Below, in pieces: positions 10,133 through 18,897 of a DNA stretch of 64,000 nucleotides. Where the stretch lies: assembly GCA_016794505.1 (NCBI GenBank), contig JAEUJZ010000048.1, positions 1-64,000 on the forward strand, in the 5' to 3' direction. This DNA comes from Myxococcales bacterium (GTDB lineage Bacteria > Myxococcota_A > Polyangia > Palsa-1104 > JAEUJZ01). The notes under the pieces are model-generated. The model was given only the letters and a program-made list of their open reading frames with translations, was not told where the DNA came from and searched no databases. Made by a program: the position numbers and the translations under genes. How positions within the stretch are numbered: the first letter of the stretch is position 1; the number at the start of each line of letters is the position of its first letter.

Positions 10133-11575
10133 ATGGGCCACGATTCCATCTTGGTGGTTGGTGCGGGGGTCAGCGGGCTGTGTACCGCGATCTTCTTGGC
10201 GCGCAGTGGCGCTCGCGTCGAGATCTGGGAAGCCGCCGAGAAGCCAGGTGGCCTTTTGCGGCCGGTGCTCTTTCAAGGAGTGCCCTGCGATCTGGGATCC
10301 CATCGCATACACGGCGATGCCTTGCCGATTCTGCAGCAAGCGGCTCCGACGCTGTCTTGGGCCGAGCGTCCGCGCAATGGACGCCTGATCTTCTGCGCGA
10401 ATCGCCCCGCAGAGCGCACGCCGCCGTTTGCATCGCTGGGCCGCGTCGAGCGACCTGTGGCCTGCCGTCACGTGCCCTATCCGCTGCGGCTGCGTGGCTT
10501 TGTGCAGGGCCTGGGGCCCACTCTTTCGGCGCGCTTTTTTGTGTCGTTTCTGCGTCGCGAGGCCTCGCTGCGCAAGTTCCTGCGCTGGGAAGCGGATCGC
10601 ACCGCGTCGTCGGATCTGGGCGCGACTGAGTCCGAGGATCTTGGCTTTGAGTCCTTCGTTCGCGAGCGCGTGGGCGATGCCGCGTATCGTGCGTTCTATC
10701 AGCCCTATGTCGAAAAGGTCTGGGGGCTGCCGGCCACTGCGATCTCGAAGACGGTGGCGAAAAAGCGCATCTCGACGGCGCAGCCGATCTCGGTGCTGGC
10801 CGATGCCGTGCGAGCGAGCCTGCGCCAGCAACCCGCAGCGGCCCGCTTTCTGTATCCGCCGCAGGGCATAGGCGCCCTGATCCAGGCGCTCTGCGTCGAG
10901 GCGGAAGCGCTGTCCGTGCCCATTCACTACGACCGACGTTTTGTCGAGGCGGAAGCCGCGCAGTTCGCCCGCGTGGTGTACACCGGCCACCTGAGCGACC
11001 TGCTGCCGCACCAAGCGGCGCTGCGCTTGGGACATCGCGGTCTGTATCTGATCTTTCTCGCGTTTCCGGCGTCGACGCTGGGGCCCGTCGACACGTACTA
11101 CGTTCCGGGGCGCGGTCTGTGGTTTGGTCGCGTGTCGCTGCCCAACAACTTTTCGCCGGGCTTGTCGCGCCGCAATGAGTCCTTGTTGTGTGTCGAGATT
11201 CCCGAGGGCACGTGGGGGAACGACCTGGACTTCACGCAGCCTGCCTATCTGGCCGAGCTTGTGCGGCAACTTCACCGGGCCGGCATTGTTCCGCCGGGTC
11301 TGTCCCGGCCCACGGCCGTGGTGCAGCACTTCGTGCCGCGCGTGTATCCGCTGTACCGTCGCGGGTGGCTTGCCGAGTTTCGCCGCGAACTAGAACACAT
11401 CGCCCAAGCCGGGCGCGTGTTTCCAGCGGGTCGGCAGGGGCTGTTTCTGCACTGCAACATCGATCACTGCGTGCAGATCGCACGCGATGTCGCGCGGCAT
11501 CTTCTATCCGGTGGATCGAGCCATGCATGGATCGCACACTGCACGCGATATCTCGACGTCCGCGTTCGAGACTAA
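10133..11575 (+). CDS. FAD-dependent oxidoreductase (amine oxidase/protoporphyrinogen oxidase-like)
   Basis: The protein has 480 residues. The N terminus carries the dinucleotide-binding motif VVGAGVSGL and, about 20 residues on, an acidic strand end and the GG motif (EAAEKPGGLL). The region FYQPYVEKVWGLPAT resembles the Y.PY..KVWG segment found in NAD(P)-binding oxidoreductases near polysaccharide genes and in HemY-like proteins. No heme-pathway genes are nearby, so a protoporphyrinogen oxidase role is not supported. Substrate unknown. It starts 137 bp after the previous gene and converges on the VanW gene. Confidence 0.8.
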   Translation: MGHDSILVVGAGVSGLCTAIFLARSGARVEIWEAAEKPGGLLRPVLFQGVPCDLGSHRIHGDALPILQQAAPTLSWAERPRNGRLIFCANRPAERTPPFASLGRVERPVACRHVPYPLRLRGFVQGLGPTLSARFFVSFLRREASLRKFLRWEADRTASSDLGATESEDLGFESFVRERVGDAAYRAFYQPYVEKVWGLPATAISKTVAKKRISTAQPISVLADAVRASLRQQPAAARFLYPPQGIGALIQALCVEAEALSVPIHYDRRFVEAEAAQFARVVYTGHLSDLLPHQAALRLGHRGLYLIFLAFPASTLGPVDTYYVPGRGLWFGRVSLPNNFSPGLSRRNESLLCVEIPEGTWGNDLDFTQPAYLAELVRQLHRAGIVPPGLSRPTAVVQHFVPRVYPLYRRGWLAEFRRELEHIAQAGRVFPAGRQGLFLHCNIDHCVQIARDVARHLLSGGSSHAWIAHCTRYLDVRVRD

Positions 11576-11618
11576 GAGGGTGTGCATGCGCGGACGCGTT
11601 TGGCGACGGATGCGCCGC

Positions 11619-13289
11619 CTATTTGACGATGTAGAAAATGGGCTTGGCCCACGCGGGCAGCGGCGGGATGCGATGCGAAGGCGGCGGATCTTTCTTCTTT
11701 AGGTTGGGCGGGCCGCTGCCCACTCGCAGGATCTGCGCCGTCGCTGGGTACGAGATATCCCATTCCTTTTTGCCGATCAGCACGTCCGGTTTGGGACGGT
11801 TCTCGTTCTTGGGATCGAGCTTCCACTTGCCCGTAAAGATGTATCGGCGTCGCTTGATGCGATAGCCAGGATAGCCATCCTGATCGATGAACTTCTGTCC
11901 CGCTGGCATCTCGGGATCCTGGCGTGTTGTCGTCGGAAACGGCGTCTCGCTGAGGATCTCGCGCTCGAACGCGACGCGATACGGCTGCGCTTTTCCCAGA
12001 AGCTCGACTTTGACCGAGCCCTGGTTGACGACGTAGTGCAGCACGATCGGAAAGTCGTATGGGTTCTTCAGCTTGAGATCCACCGACGGGTACACCACCG
12101 TCGAGTCCAAGCCCATCGGGATGTATGTGCTGGGCCGCGAGTGCGGCGTGCTGCGCACGATTTCCAGCCCCGCGAAGAAGGCCGCGGCGTGCAGCGTCGA
12201 GGCGATCTGACACATGCCACCGGCCAAGCCATCGATCAGCTCTCCGCCTGAGATCACCGGGGCGACGCGATAGCCCTCTTTTTCTGTGCGATCTCCGACG
12301 ACGGCATTGAACGAAAAAAGCTGATGTGGCTTCAGCATGTAGCCGTTTAGCTTGCTGGCCCCGACCTTCAAGTTGTACGTGCGATCGCTGTCGACGGATG
12401 CACTGGAATAGCGAGTCTCCCATGTGCCGAGCACCGTCGAGACATCGATGCCTTTTAGATCTTCGCGTCGCACCTGTGGCTGGGCCGTGCGCGTCGCCGC
12501 CGATAGATCGATCTGCGTAGGCGGTGTGCCTTCCCGCAGCGATCGGACCGCGTACTGCAAGGCCACCATCGCTTCATACACACCGATCAAGATGCCCTGC
12601 TGCTCGGGAGCAATCGTGTGCTTTTCCAGATCCAGCCGCGCATCGATCGGTGCGCGATCCATCTGGTCTTTCAGCGACAGCAAGAACTCGATGGCGCGCT
12701 TTTCATCGAGCTGGACCGGCAGCGGCACGGCAATGCCCGACTGCTTGCCTTGCAGGTACGTCACCAGATCCGCGGCTGCGTTGCCCGAGTGACCGATCAG
12801 TTGAAGTTGACGCACCGCTTCGGCTTCATCGAGCGTCACACCGAGCTCGCTCCACGAGGCATGGGTCTTTTCACCGACGATCTGCACCGCGACGCGCTGG
12901 TTCAGGAGCTGCGCGCCGACCTTCTGCACGCGCGCCGGCAGCTCAGAAAACGGCAGCAATCCCAGGCCACTTTCAGCGTCGGGACTTCTGCTCGGACTGG
13001 ACTTGCGATCGGGCTTGTAACTGGCTGGCTGCTTGGCCACGGAGTGATCGTGAAGTCCGGCGATGCGCAGACCCGGCACCGTGAGCTGTCGCTGCTGCCG
13101 CGCCACGACCTGCGCAGCCAGAAGCGGGCCCGCGCCGAGCACGATCAGACCCCAGGCGGCCAGCCACAGACCGCGGTCGCGCACAGGCACTGGGCCTGAC
13201 GCTGCACCGACGGGATGATCCGGTGTGGTGGCGGAAAGAAGCGGCGGCTCAGGGGATGCGGGCTGAGCGAGTTCGTCTCCCTGCGACAT
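11619..13289 (-). CDS. VanW family protein, membrane anchored
   Basis: About 556 residues from the ATG at 13289. An earlier in-frame start at 13367 would add 26 low-complexity residues and leave only 38 bp to the divergent gene, so I prefer 13289. One transmembrane segment lies near residues 30-55 (LWLAAWGLIVLGAGPLLAA). A long peptidoglycan-binding-like region follows, then the VanW domain with NGYMLKPHQLFSFN, GGGMCQ-like LAGGMCQIASTLH and SRPSTYIPMGLDSTVVYP. VanW proteins occur in some vancomycin-resistance clusters, but most have no known biochemical role. No van genes are near, so drug resistance should not be inferred. Confidence 0.88.
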   Translation of the reverse strand: MSQGDELAQPASPEPPLLSATTPDHPVGAASGPVPVRDRGLWLAAWGLIVLGAGPLLAAQVVARQQRQLTVPGLRIAGLHDHSVAKQPASYKPDRKSSPSRSPDAESGLGLLPFSELPARVQKVGAQLLNQRVAVQIVGEKTHASWSELGVTLDEAEAVRQLQLIGHSGNAAADLVTYLQGKQSGIAVPLPVQLDEKRAIEFLLSLKDQMDRAPIDARLDLEKHTIAPEQQGILIGVYEAMVALQYAVRSLREGTPPTQIDLSAATRTAQPQVRREDLKGIDVSTVLGTWETRYSSASVDSDRTYNLKVGASKLNGYMLKPHQLFSFNAVVGDRTEKEGYRVAPVISGGELIDGLAGGMCQIASTLHAAAFFAGLEIVRSTPHSRPSTYIPMGLDSTVVYPSVDLKLKNPYDFPIVLHYVVNQGSVKVELLGKAQPYRVAFEREILSETPFPTTTRQDPEMPAGQKFIDQDGYPGYRIKRRRYIFTGKWKLDPKNENRPKPDVLIGKKEWDISYPATAQILRVGSGPPNLKKKDPPPSHRIPPLPAWAKPIFYIVK

Positions 13290-13405
13290 GCGGCGGGCGT
13301 TATACCACGGGCGCGCTGCGTCGCGGCTTGGCGGTCGCGGCGCAGGCAGAAACCTTGGGGCGTTCATCCCGTCGCCCCACCGACCTCAATCGCAAGGAGA
13401 CTCCC

Positions 13406-14362
13406 ATGTACAAGACGTCATCCGCTCTCGTATCGCTGTTTTCTTCGCTGCTCTTGGCCAGCGCGGCCTGTGGCCCTGCCGAGCAAGACAGCCGTGGCCA
13501 AGACCAACAAGGATCAGGCGAGTCAACCACGCTGATCATCGGCGGAGGCAGCACCGACTTCACAGTGAACAAGCCGATCATCAACCGCGTCTGGGGCAGC
13601 AGCGATAAAGACGTCTGGGCCGCGGGCAACGACGGCAACATGATCCACTGGGACGGCAAGGCCTGGCGCCGTATCGCGGTGCCAACTGGCAACGATCTTC
13701 TGGGCATCTGGGGGGCCAGCGACAAAGATGTCTGGGCCGTTGGTGAGGCCGGCGTCGTCATTCACTGGGATGGCAGCGCCTGGTCGCGCGTCACCAGCCC
13801 CGTTCCCGATTCGGCAGCGCTGAACGACGTCTGGGGGACCAGCGGCAACAACATCTGGGCGGTCGGCGATCGTGGCGTCGTTATGCAGTACAACGGATCG
13901 GCATGGGGGGCGATCAGCCTGCCGCAGATCAACAACCTGCTCACCGTCTGGGCCAGCGGCACCAGCGACGCGTGGATCGGCGGCGACCTAGGGCTGCTTC
14001 TGCGCTGGGATGGCAGTAGCTGGAGCGAGGTCGCAAGCGGCAGCGCGGCGGCCTACGTGGCCATTCGCGGCACCGCCAGCAACAAAGTCTGGGCATCCAA
14101 GCAGAACCGCGAGGTGTGGATATTCGACGGCACCAAGTGGACGCGCAGCACCGCCATCGGCGGTAGCAAGCTGTGGATGACCGCCGACAACGATATCTGG
14201 GTATACGACAACAGCTCGGCTGCGCACTACACGACGATGTGGTCGTCGGCAAACTTCGGTACGCTGAGCGCCGTTTGGAGCTCAAGCCCGATCAGCGCCT
14301 GGGCCTTCACTCCCAACGAGATCTATCGTCTGACGACGGCGGGGTGGAACGCGACGTGGTAG
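13406..14362 (+). CDS. Small DVWAVG-repeat beta-propeller lipoprotein
   Basis: 318 residues from the ATG at 13406, which has AAGGAG 8 nt upstream. The signal peptide ends in a SAAC lipobox. From about residue 55 come roughly 40-residue repeats of the form WGSSDKDVWAAGNDG...HWDGKAW, typical of WD40/YVTN/BNR-like propellers that are abundant in myxobacteria. About six repeats are visible; the last ones are more divergent. A larger paralogue lies at 33886. Likely an outer-membrane surface lipoprotein; ligand unknown. Confidence 0.88.
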   Translation: MYKTSSALVSLFSSLLLASAACGPAEQDSRGQDQQGSGESTTLIIGGGSTDFTVNKPIINRVWGSSDKDVWAAGNDGNMIHWDGKAWRRIAVPTGNDLLGIWGASDKDVWAVGEAGVVIHWDGSAWSRVTSPVPDSAALNDVWGTSGNNIWAVGDRGVVMQYNGSAWGAISLPQINNLLTVWASGTSDAWIGGDLGLLLRWDGSSWSEVASGSAAAYVAIRGTASNKVWASKQNREVWIFDGTKWTRSTAIGGSKLWMTADNDIWVYDNSSAAHYTTMWSSANFGTLSAVWSSSPISAWAFTPNEIYRLTTAGWNATW

Positions 14363-14366
14363 CGGC

Positions 14367-15599
14367 CTACAGGCAGCAGGCCACCGGGCGGGCTCTGGCA
14401 CAGTCGCCGTAGGTGTCGATCTGAGCCACGTCGGTGACGACGGTGCCATAGTCGCCACCGCCGCTGTTGTTCCAGCTGCTGCAGCTGGCCCCGGTGATGT
14501 AACGGGACGAGTCGGGAACACCCGAGTTGGCGACGGTGCTGCCGTTTACGCTGCTGGAGTCAAGCCAGGCTCCGCCGCTGGGCACCGTCTGCGCCGAGTT
14601 GGCGCGCAGGTACTCGGTGGCGTGGCACATATGCGCGCCGGTAAACGCGGTGGCGCACAGCGAGTGCATCTTCCACCGGCCTCCCGCGGCCCCGTGGACG
14701 GTTGCGCTGGTAAAGCCGGCGAAGCGCGCTTTGGTGGGCGTGTTGCAGCAGGCCAGCTGACGGGCCGAGCCGCAGGCGCCATACGGGTCGATGGTTCCCG
14801 TCGCTGTTACGATGGTTCCGTAGTCGCCGCCGCCACTGTTGTTCCAGCTGCTGCAGCTATAGGTACCTGGCAAGCGACCTGCTTTGACAGACCCGTTGTT
14901 GGCGACGTTGCTGCCGTTCACCGTGCTGGGATCGATCCAGGCGCCCGCCGTGGGAGGCTGCTGCGCCGACGTCGCTTGCACGTACTCGGCGGCATGGCAC
15001 AGGTGCGCGCCAGTAAACGCCGTAGCACACAGCGCGTGCATGCCGGCGCGTCCGCCCGTCACCTTGCCGTTGTACGAGGCGCTCGTGAAGCCAGCGAAGC
15101 CCGGCACGTCCTCGGTGACTGCGCCGCCCGAGCCCGGCGGGCCCGGTGGGCCAGGGTTGCCCGGATCGCCCTTGTCCCCTTTGGCGCCTTGAAGTCCTCG
15201 ATCGCCCTGGAGTCCTTTGTCGCCCTTGTCGCCTTTGTCCCCCTTGATGCCGGGATCACCTTTGTCGCCGCGGTCCCCCTTGTCGCCCTTCATGCCGGGG
15301 ATGCCGGTGGGCCCAGTGTCGCCCTTGGGTCCCGCCGAGCCCGTCGGCCCGGCGTCGCCTTTGTCGCCTTTGTCGCCTCGTTCCCCTTTGGCTCCGGCGA
15401 GGCCTTCCGGTCCGGCGTCGCCTTTGTCGCCTTTGTCGCCCTTGTCCCCTTTTGTGCCTCGCTGTCCGGGCTCGCCTTGCAGTCCCATGGTGCCCATCGC
15501 GCCCATGGGACCGGGTTCACCGCCGTCATTGCAGGCGGGCAGCGCCGCCATGGCTGTCGCCAAGCCAACGAAACAGGAAAGAGCATTCAGGGTTCGCAT
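14367..15599 (-). CDS. Collagen-like lipoprotein with two tandem Cys-containing domains
   Basis: 410 residues. The start at 15599 has GAGGA 5 nt upstream; an ATG at 15605 overlaps that Shine-Dalgarno. Lipobox ALPAC ends at Cys23. Residues 27-158 are 44 uninterrupted Gly-X-Y triplets, rich in GDK (11 copies), the pattern of a collagen triple helix stabilised by Lys-Asp pairs. Two copies of a roughly 115-residue domain follow, each opening FAGFTSA and containing [24 protein letters not shown] and a CC near its end. I expect a trimeric stalk displaying globular domains on the cell surface. Element 1 is integrated 20 bp upstream of its start. Confidence 0.9.
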   Translation of the reverse strand: MRTLNALSCFVGLATAMAALPACNDGGEPGPMGAMGTMGLQGEPGQRGTKGDKGDKGDKGDAGPEGLAGAKGERGDKGDKGDAGPTGSAGPKGDTGPTGIPGMKGDKGDRGDKGDPGIKGDKGDKGDKGLQGDRGLQGAKGDKGDPGNPGPPGPPGSGGAVTEDVPGFAGFTSASYNGKVTGGRAGMHALCATAFTGAHLCHAAEYVQATSAQQPPTAGAWIDPSTVNGSNVANNGSVKAGRLPGTYSCSSWNNSGGGDYGTIVTATGTIDPYGACGSARQLACCNTPTKARFAGFTSATVHGAAGGRWKMHSLCATAFTGAHMCHATEYLRANSAQTVPSGGAWLDSSSVNGSTVANSGVPDSSRYITGASCSSWNNSGGGDYGTVVTDVAQIDTYGDCARARPVACCL

Positions 15600-15618
15600 C
15601 GACATCCTCACAGGCTGG

Positions 15619-15634
15619 AGATGGGCAGAACCTA
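15619..15634. repeat. Left att copy of element 1
   Basis: AGATGGGCAGAACCTA, identical to 23057-23072 and in the same orientation. Sequence outside the 16 bp differs at both ends, as expected for att cores. No tRNA is involved. Confidence 0.82.
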
Positions 15635-15740
15635 CCAAACCGCGTCCCGCTGTGTCTCCCCCTGTTAGCCTCTCCGTCGCTGACTCAGAACCCCCACTCC
15701 CCACGTAACGGACTCAACCGGACGCAAAACCCGGCGAAAA

Positions 15741-15758
15741 TGGACCATATTTGGACCA
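15741..15758. repeat. Candidate integrase arm sites, left end of element 1
   Basis: Two TGGACCA heptamers start at 15741 and 15752, exactly 11 bp apart, the nearer one 106 bp inside the att core. The same pair with the same spacing occurs at 22993 and 23004. A shared 15-mer ATTTGGACCAGATTT (15749 and 22990) covers part of each. Confidence 0.65.
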
Positions 15759-16002
15759 GATTTCGCGCGGCCTGCGGACGGGGCGCTACTGCGCGGAACC
15801 AGCGCCTAGCGCATGGGTGGGCTGACCCCATGCCGGGCAGTCTGGGCTGGCTGCCAGCACGGTGTACAGGTTCCCGGCCTGCTCAACCTTCGGCGCGGCA
15901 TCCAGGCCAAACAGCTTGCGCCGGCTCTCGCTGACCATTCGCCTGTTCTTCTGCCTTGCTGCCGCTACCCTCTGCGTGCGACCACTCCCCCGGGAGACAT
16001 TC

Positions 16003-16584
16003 GTGCAACGAAAGACCCTGCTGATCTTGATTGGGGGCTGTCTGCTCTGGGGAGCAATCTCGCTAGTCAGACAGACCGCGTCTGTGCGTCCTGTTCGGCC
16101 TGCGGCGGCCCCGGCTGCCGCTTCGCCGTGGTCAGCCGCGCGCGTCTGCGATCTCGTGCCTAGCCTGCCCACAGAGAAGCCTTATCACGAGTTCCCGAAC
16201 AACCCCGGCATGTACGGCTGCAACAGCAAGTATCACGCGATACCGACGGCAGCGAACCTAGAACACAGCGCGGTTTTCTCGGTCGCTGGCTCGACTGCTC
16301 ATCAGGCAGACAGGGCCTGGATACGCCTCTCTGTTCTGTCCGCACAGCCACGCGATGCAGCGCTGGAGTATCTATTCGTCACCTGCGCTCGATTGCTGGA
16401 GCCCTTCGGGGACGCCAGCCAGCGCCCCGCGCTCTCTGCTTTGCGGCAAGCCATCTCAACAGGGTCCGCAGCAAGCTGGCCGCTGCCTGACGCTGTGGCC
16501 TACGTTGAGCACGATCCGGCAGCCATGCCCCGATGGGCAACGATCCGTTGCGGAGTGCGTCGGGAAGGCCAGCGGCAGCCCTAG
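16003..16584 (+). CDS. Hypothetical membrane-anchored protein of element 1
   Basis: 193 residues from a GTG at 16003 with GGGAGA 5 nt upstream; the frame is open to 15862 but the upstream part is not protein-like. Residues 5-20 (TLLILIGGCLLWGAIS) form one hydrophobic helix, so the protein is probably exported or anchored with its body outside the cytoplasm. The rest contains a few Cys (for example CDLVP, YGCNS, VTCARL, IRCGV) that could pair. I do not recognise a family. Its place at the end of the element, apart from the replication genes, suggests cargo. Confidence 0.6.
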   Translation: MQRKTLLILIGGCLLWGAISLVRQTASVRPVRPAAAPAAASPWSAARVCDLVPSLPTEKPYHEFPNNPGMYGCNSKYHAIPTAANLEHSAVFSVAGSTAHQADRAWIRLSVLSAQPRDAALEYLFVTCARLLEPFGDASQRPALSALRQAISTGSAASWPLPDAVAYVEHDPAAMPRWATIRCGVRREGQRQP

Positions 16585-16620
16585 GGAACGCTGCCCCGCC
16601 CGCGCTATCCTGCCGCGCGC

Positions 16621-17019
16621 ATGCGCCCATTGAAGCTGACCCCGGAACAAGAGGGCGAGGTCTACCGCCGCGCAAAGGCTGGCGAGCCCTACGCGCAGAT
16701 CCAAGCGTGGCTCGCGGGGCAGGGTGTCACGCTGGCCAAGTCGAGCATCAGCGAAGTGATCCCGCGCGTGGAGCGGCGAGCGCTGGCCGCACAGCCCGAG
16801 GCGTCGCCGGATGAGTACATCGACCCGCACACCGGGGCCGTTGTCGCGATCTCGGAAGCGACGATCCTGCGCTACATGCAGCGTTCGATGGTGGCCGAGT
16901 TCCTGTGCCCTGAACATCCGCTTGGCAGTCGGCTGGCTGTGGCAAAAGTGGTGTCTCGGCTGATGCTCACGCAACGCAAACTTTCGCAGATGCAGCAAGC
17001 GCAGCGACGGCAATCCTAG
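16621..17019 (+). CDS. Small HTH-like protein of element 1
   Basis: 132 residues, ATG at 16621, 36 bp after the previous gene. Residues 5-50 (LTPEQEGEVYRRAKAGEPYAQI...SSISEVIPRV) look like a helix-turn-helix of the resolvase/terminase-small-subunit sort. The second half has a conserved-looking CPEHPLGSRLAVAKV segment and a Gln-rich helical tail. It is probably DNA binding. Whether it packages, recombines or regulates cannot be decided. Confidence 0.6.
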   Translation: MRPLKLTPEQEGEVYRRAKAGEPYAQIQAWLAGQGVTLAKSSISEVIPRVERRALAAQPEASPDEYIDPHTGAVVAISEATILRYMQRSMVAEFLCPEHPLGSRLAVAKVVSRLMLTQRKLSQMQQAQRRQS

Positions 17020-17064
17020 AGGGACCAAACCGAACGAATCCGAACGGGGCCCACGGGCCAAAGT

Positions 17065-17084
17065 ATCAGGAAATCACCTGATTT
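17065..17084. promoter_or_regulatory. Inverted repeat upstream of the 17100 gene
   Basis: ATCAGG and CCTGAT flank a 6-bp centre (17065-17082), and AAATCA and TGATTT form a second, overlapping inverted repeat (17071-17084). The site ends 15 bp before the start at 17100 and is the best operator candidate for that gene, perhaps for one of the element's HTH proteins. Confidence 0.4.
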
Positions 17085-17099
17085 GAGCTAGTTCATGGT

Positions 17100-18185
17100 A
17101 TGGACGTGACCATGCCCAAGTTCGCCAACCATGAGCCGATTATCGCCCAAGCTCGAGTCCGCATAGTGGATCTGCCGTCTGTGTCGGCTGAGTTCGTCAG
17201 CCCTGAGCGGGTTATCACTGATGCGGTTCGACACTTTGTGACGTCCATACGGCAGCCCGAAGTGGCGCAGGCGCTGGAAAGTCGAGCTGAGGACTTGTAT
17301 GCGGCCAGCCAGGCACTGCGGAAGCTCACGCAAGCAGCCGAGGAACTAAACCATCCTGTGATGGACCTCTTGTCGCTTGGCCGATGCTTTCGTGGGCTTC
17401 TGGCCGCGCATCAGGCGACTTGGCGCACCGCTTTTCGGAGCAGCGTGGAGGGGCCCTTTGTGGGATCTGTGCGTGACTCTTTCGCCGACTTCTGGCGAAC
17501 CGTCTTTCTTCCGGTTCTCCTAGACCGCAGTATCCGATCGGCTGGGGTTGTGAAATTCTCAGGTTTCGATTGGGTCAGAATTTTTGGAGAGCCAAGACAG
17601 AAATCAAAATCGTGCAGGAAATGCTGCTGTGATGGTTGTTGTTCTGCACCTCACCGGCTGCAGGGGCCGATAGATTTCCATTTCATCATGTCTCTATTGC
17701 CGCCGCCGGTACTCAGAGACCCGGCCCCGGGAATGCATTTGGGCGATCATCTGCCCACGGCACCCCGAGCCGAACAGACCCGGCGCCATGTGTATGACTA
17801 TAGCCCAATAGGTGACAAGGATTTATATGTCAACATTGATGCAATGAGAGATGCTGTGGCTTCAGTTGAATATATGATAAAATTGGTTTCCTCTTCGATT
17901 GCGTTTATCGAAAATAATAAATGGGTATCGCGTGATTATGCGTATGGGCTACTGGATAGACATCGCATTTCCACGGGAGCCTTTCATCGGGCACTCAATC
18001 CCATTTATGGCGTTACGTTGTCCAGCCTAGTCAAGGCCCGTGCCAGGCATCGGCGTGCACAGCAACAGGGGCAGGCCGAATCGCAGCCCGTGCGGACGAA
18101 AAAAAACACGGCGAGACGCCGCAAAAGAGCACGACCGGCGGCAAAAAGGCGCCGAAGCGCTCGACGGGAAGTTACCACCCCATAA
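17100..18185 (+). CDS. Unknown cargo protein with Cys cluster and basic tail
   Basis: 361 residues; the start at 17100 follows an inverted repeat. Three parts are visible: a helical N-terminal part (1-155), a Cys cluster near 173-181 (CRKCCCDGCC) that could bind metal, and a helical part (240-310) followed by a strongly basic Lys/Arg tail (320-358) that could bind nucleic acid. The DNA for about residues 155-185 and 235-295 is much richer in A and T than its surroundings, a sign of foreign origin. No known domain is recognised. As the largest non-replication gene of the element, it may be an accessory such as defence or interference, but that is only a guess. Confidence 0.6.
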   Translation: MDVTMPKFANHEPIIAQARVRIVDLPSVSAEFVSPERVITDAVRHFVTSIRQPEVAQALESRAEDLYAASQALRKLTQAAEELNHPVMDLLSLGRCFRGLLAAHQATWRTAFRSSVEGPFVGSVRDSFADFWRTVFLPVLLDRSIRSAGVVKFSGFDWVRIFGEPRQKSKSCRKCCCDGCCSAPHRLQGPIDFHFIMSLLPPPVLRDPAPGMHLGDHLPTAPRAEQTRRHVYDYSPIGDKDLYVNIDAMRDAVASVEYMIKLVSSSIAFIENNKWVSRDYAYGLLDRHRISTGAFHRALNPIYGVTLSSLVKARARHRRAQQQGQAESQPVRTKKNTARRRKRARPAAKRRRSARREVTTP

Positions 18186-18274
18186 AGGCGAGTTCCTGTC
18201 CACGGACAAACGCAGCGCACGCCTCGCCGCTTTGTCGGTAGTGCGCAGCAAGGGGGGCCGGGCAGGGTTGCGGC

Positions 18275-18580
18275 ATGGATCACAACCCAGACCGCAACGA
18301 ACCCGAACAAGTCACGTTTTCCCGTCGCCGTTTCCACGCTGCGCGAGAGCTGCGCGGGCTGTCCATGGAAGGGATGGCTCGGCAGTGCGAGGTAAGCGCC
18401 CGGCATCTGTGGTACGTCGTCACCCGCGAGCGGAAGCCCTCCCTCGCCATGCTGGCCAAGCTGCGGGCACAGCTAGGGGAGCCCGGCTGGCTGTTCGCGA
18501 CGGGCCAAGCGGACGCGCTACGCGATGACGCAGCCGGCACTGCGGCTGCTAGCGCCTCGGAGGGTTCGCCATGTCGCTAG
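18275..18580 (+). CDS. XRE-family HTH regulator
   Basis: 101 residues. Residues 16-75 match a Cro/CI-type helix-turn-helix: FHAARELRGLSMEGMARQ, then CEVSARHLWYVVTRERKPS, then LAMLAKLRAQLG. There is no second domain. The 3' end overlaps the next gene by 10 nt, indicating translational coupling with the excisionase-like protein. It is likely an early regulator of the element, opposed to the repressor at 20711. Confidence 0.8.
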   Translation: MDHNPDRNEPEQVTFSRRRFHAARELRGLSMEGMARQCEVSARHLWYVVTRERKPSLAMLAKLRAQLGEPGWLFATGQADALRDDAAGTAAASASEGSPCR

Positions 18581-18894
18581 ACGTTGCTGGACTGCTGGCG
18601 GCTGCGGCTGGCGATCCCCGATTCGCGGCAGCCCTAAAGCCCATCGTCAAGGATGCGGTCAGGGATGCGCTGTCGGAGTCGGCCGCGGATAGCTGGCTCG
18701 ATACGGCTGGCGCTGCGCGTCACATCTACGGCTGCGAGGGGCAAGAGGAAGCCTTCCGCAAGCTGCGCGCACGCCACCCGGATCTTGATCGCTTCTCGGT
18801 CGGCGAACACAAGCTGCGCCGCTGGAAACGGGCCGATCTCGATGCCTGGCTTACTTCCAATCCCCGCGCACAGCGCCGACGGGAACAGGGGTGA
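18571..18894 (+). CDS. Excisionase/MerR-like HTH protein
   Basis: 107 residues. Residues 40-100 have the shape of a helix_turn_helix_17/excisionase domain: SWLDTAGAARHIYG, a helical linker, and KLRRWKRADLDAWL, where the last part resembles the Y.R..LD.WL ending of such proteins. It overlaps the XRE gene upstream and lies 3 nt before the primase gene. It may be the recombination directionality factor of element 1 or a replication regulator. Confidence 0.65.
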   Translation: MSLDVAGLLAAAAGDPRFAAALKPIVKDAVRDALSESAADSWLDTAGAARHIYGCEGQEEAFRKLRARHPDLDRFSVGEHKLRRWKRADLDAWLTSNPRAQRRREQG

Positions 18895-18897
18895 ACC

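Larger units (their letters stand above)
15600..16002. other. Left end region of element 1, no gene
   Basis: This stretch holds the att copy at 15619, a 12-mer CGGACGCAAAAC at 15719 that recurs at 23016 near the other end, and two TGGACCA sites at 15741 and 15752. The reading frame that leads into the 16003 gene is open upstream but not protein-like. No other site is visible. Confidence 0.65.

Noticed and set aside
9992..11329. 445-codon minus-strand frame
   Set aside because: It is antisense to the FAD oxidoreductase gene and its translation is Arg/Gln-rich without a domain.
11619..13289. Vancomycin resistance locus
   Set aside because: Only VanW is present, a family found in many bacteria without van operons.
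15160..15480. Short repeated units resembling a repeat array or CRISPR
   Set aside because: They are 9-bp based codon repeats for GDK triplets, with no spacers of constant length.
14622..15668. 348-codon plus-strand frame and a Ser/Pro-rich frame over the collagen gene
   Set aside because: Both are antisense readings of the Gly-X-Y triplets and head domains.
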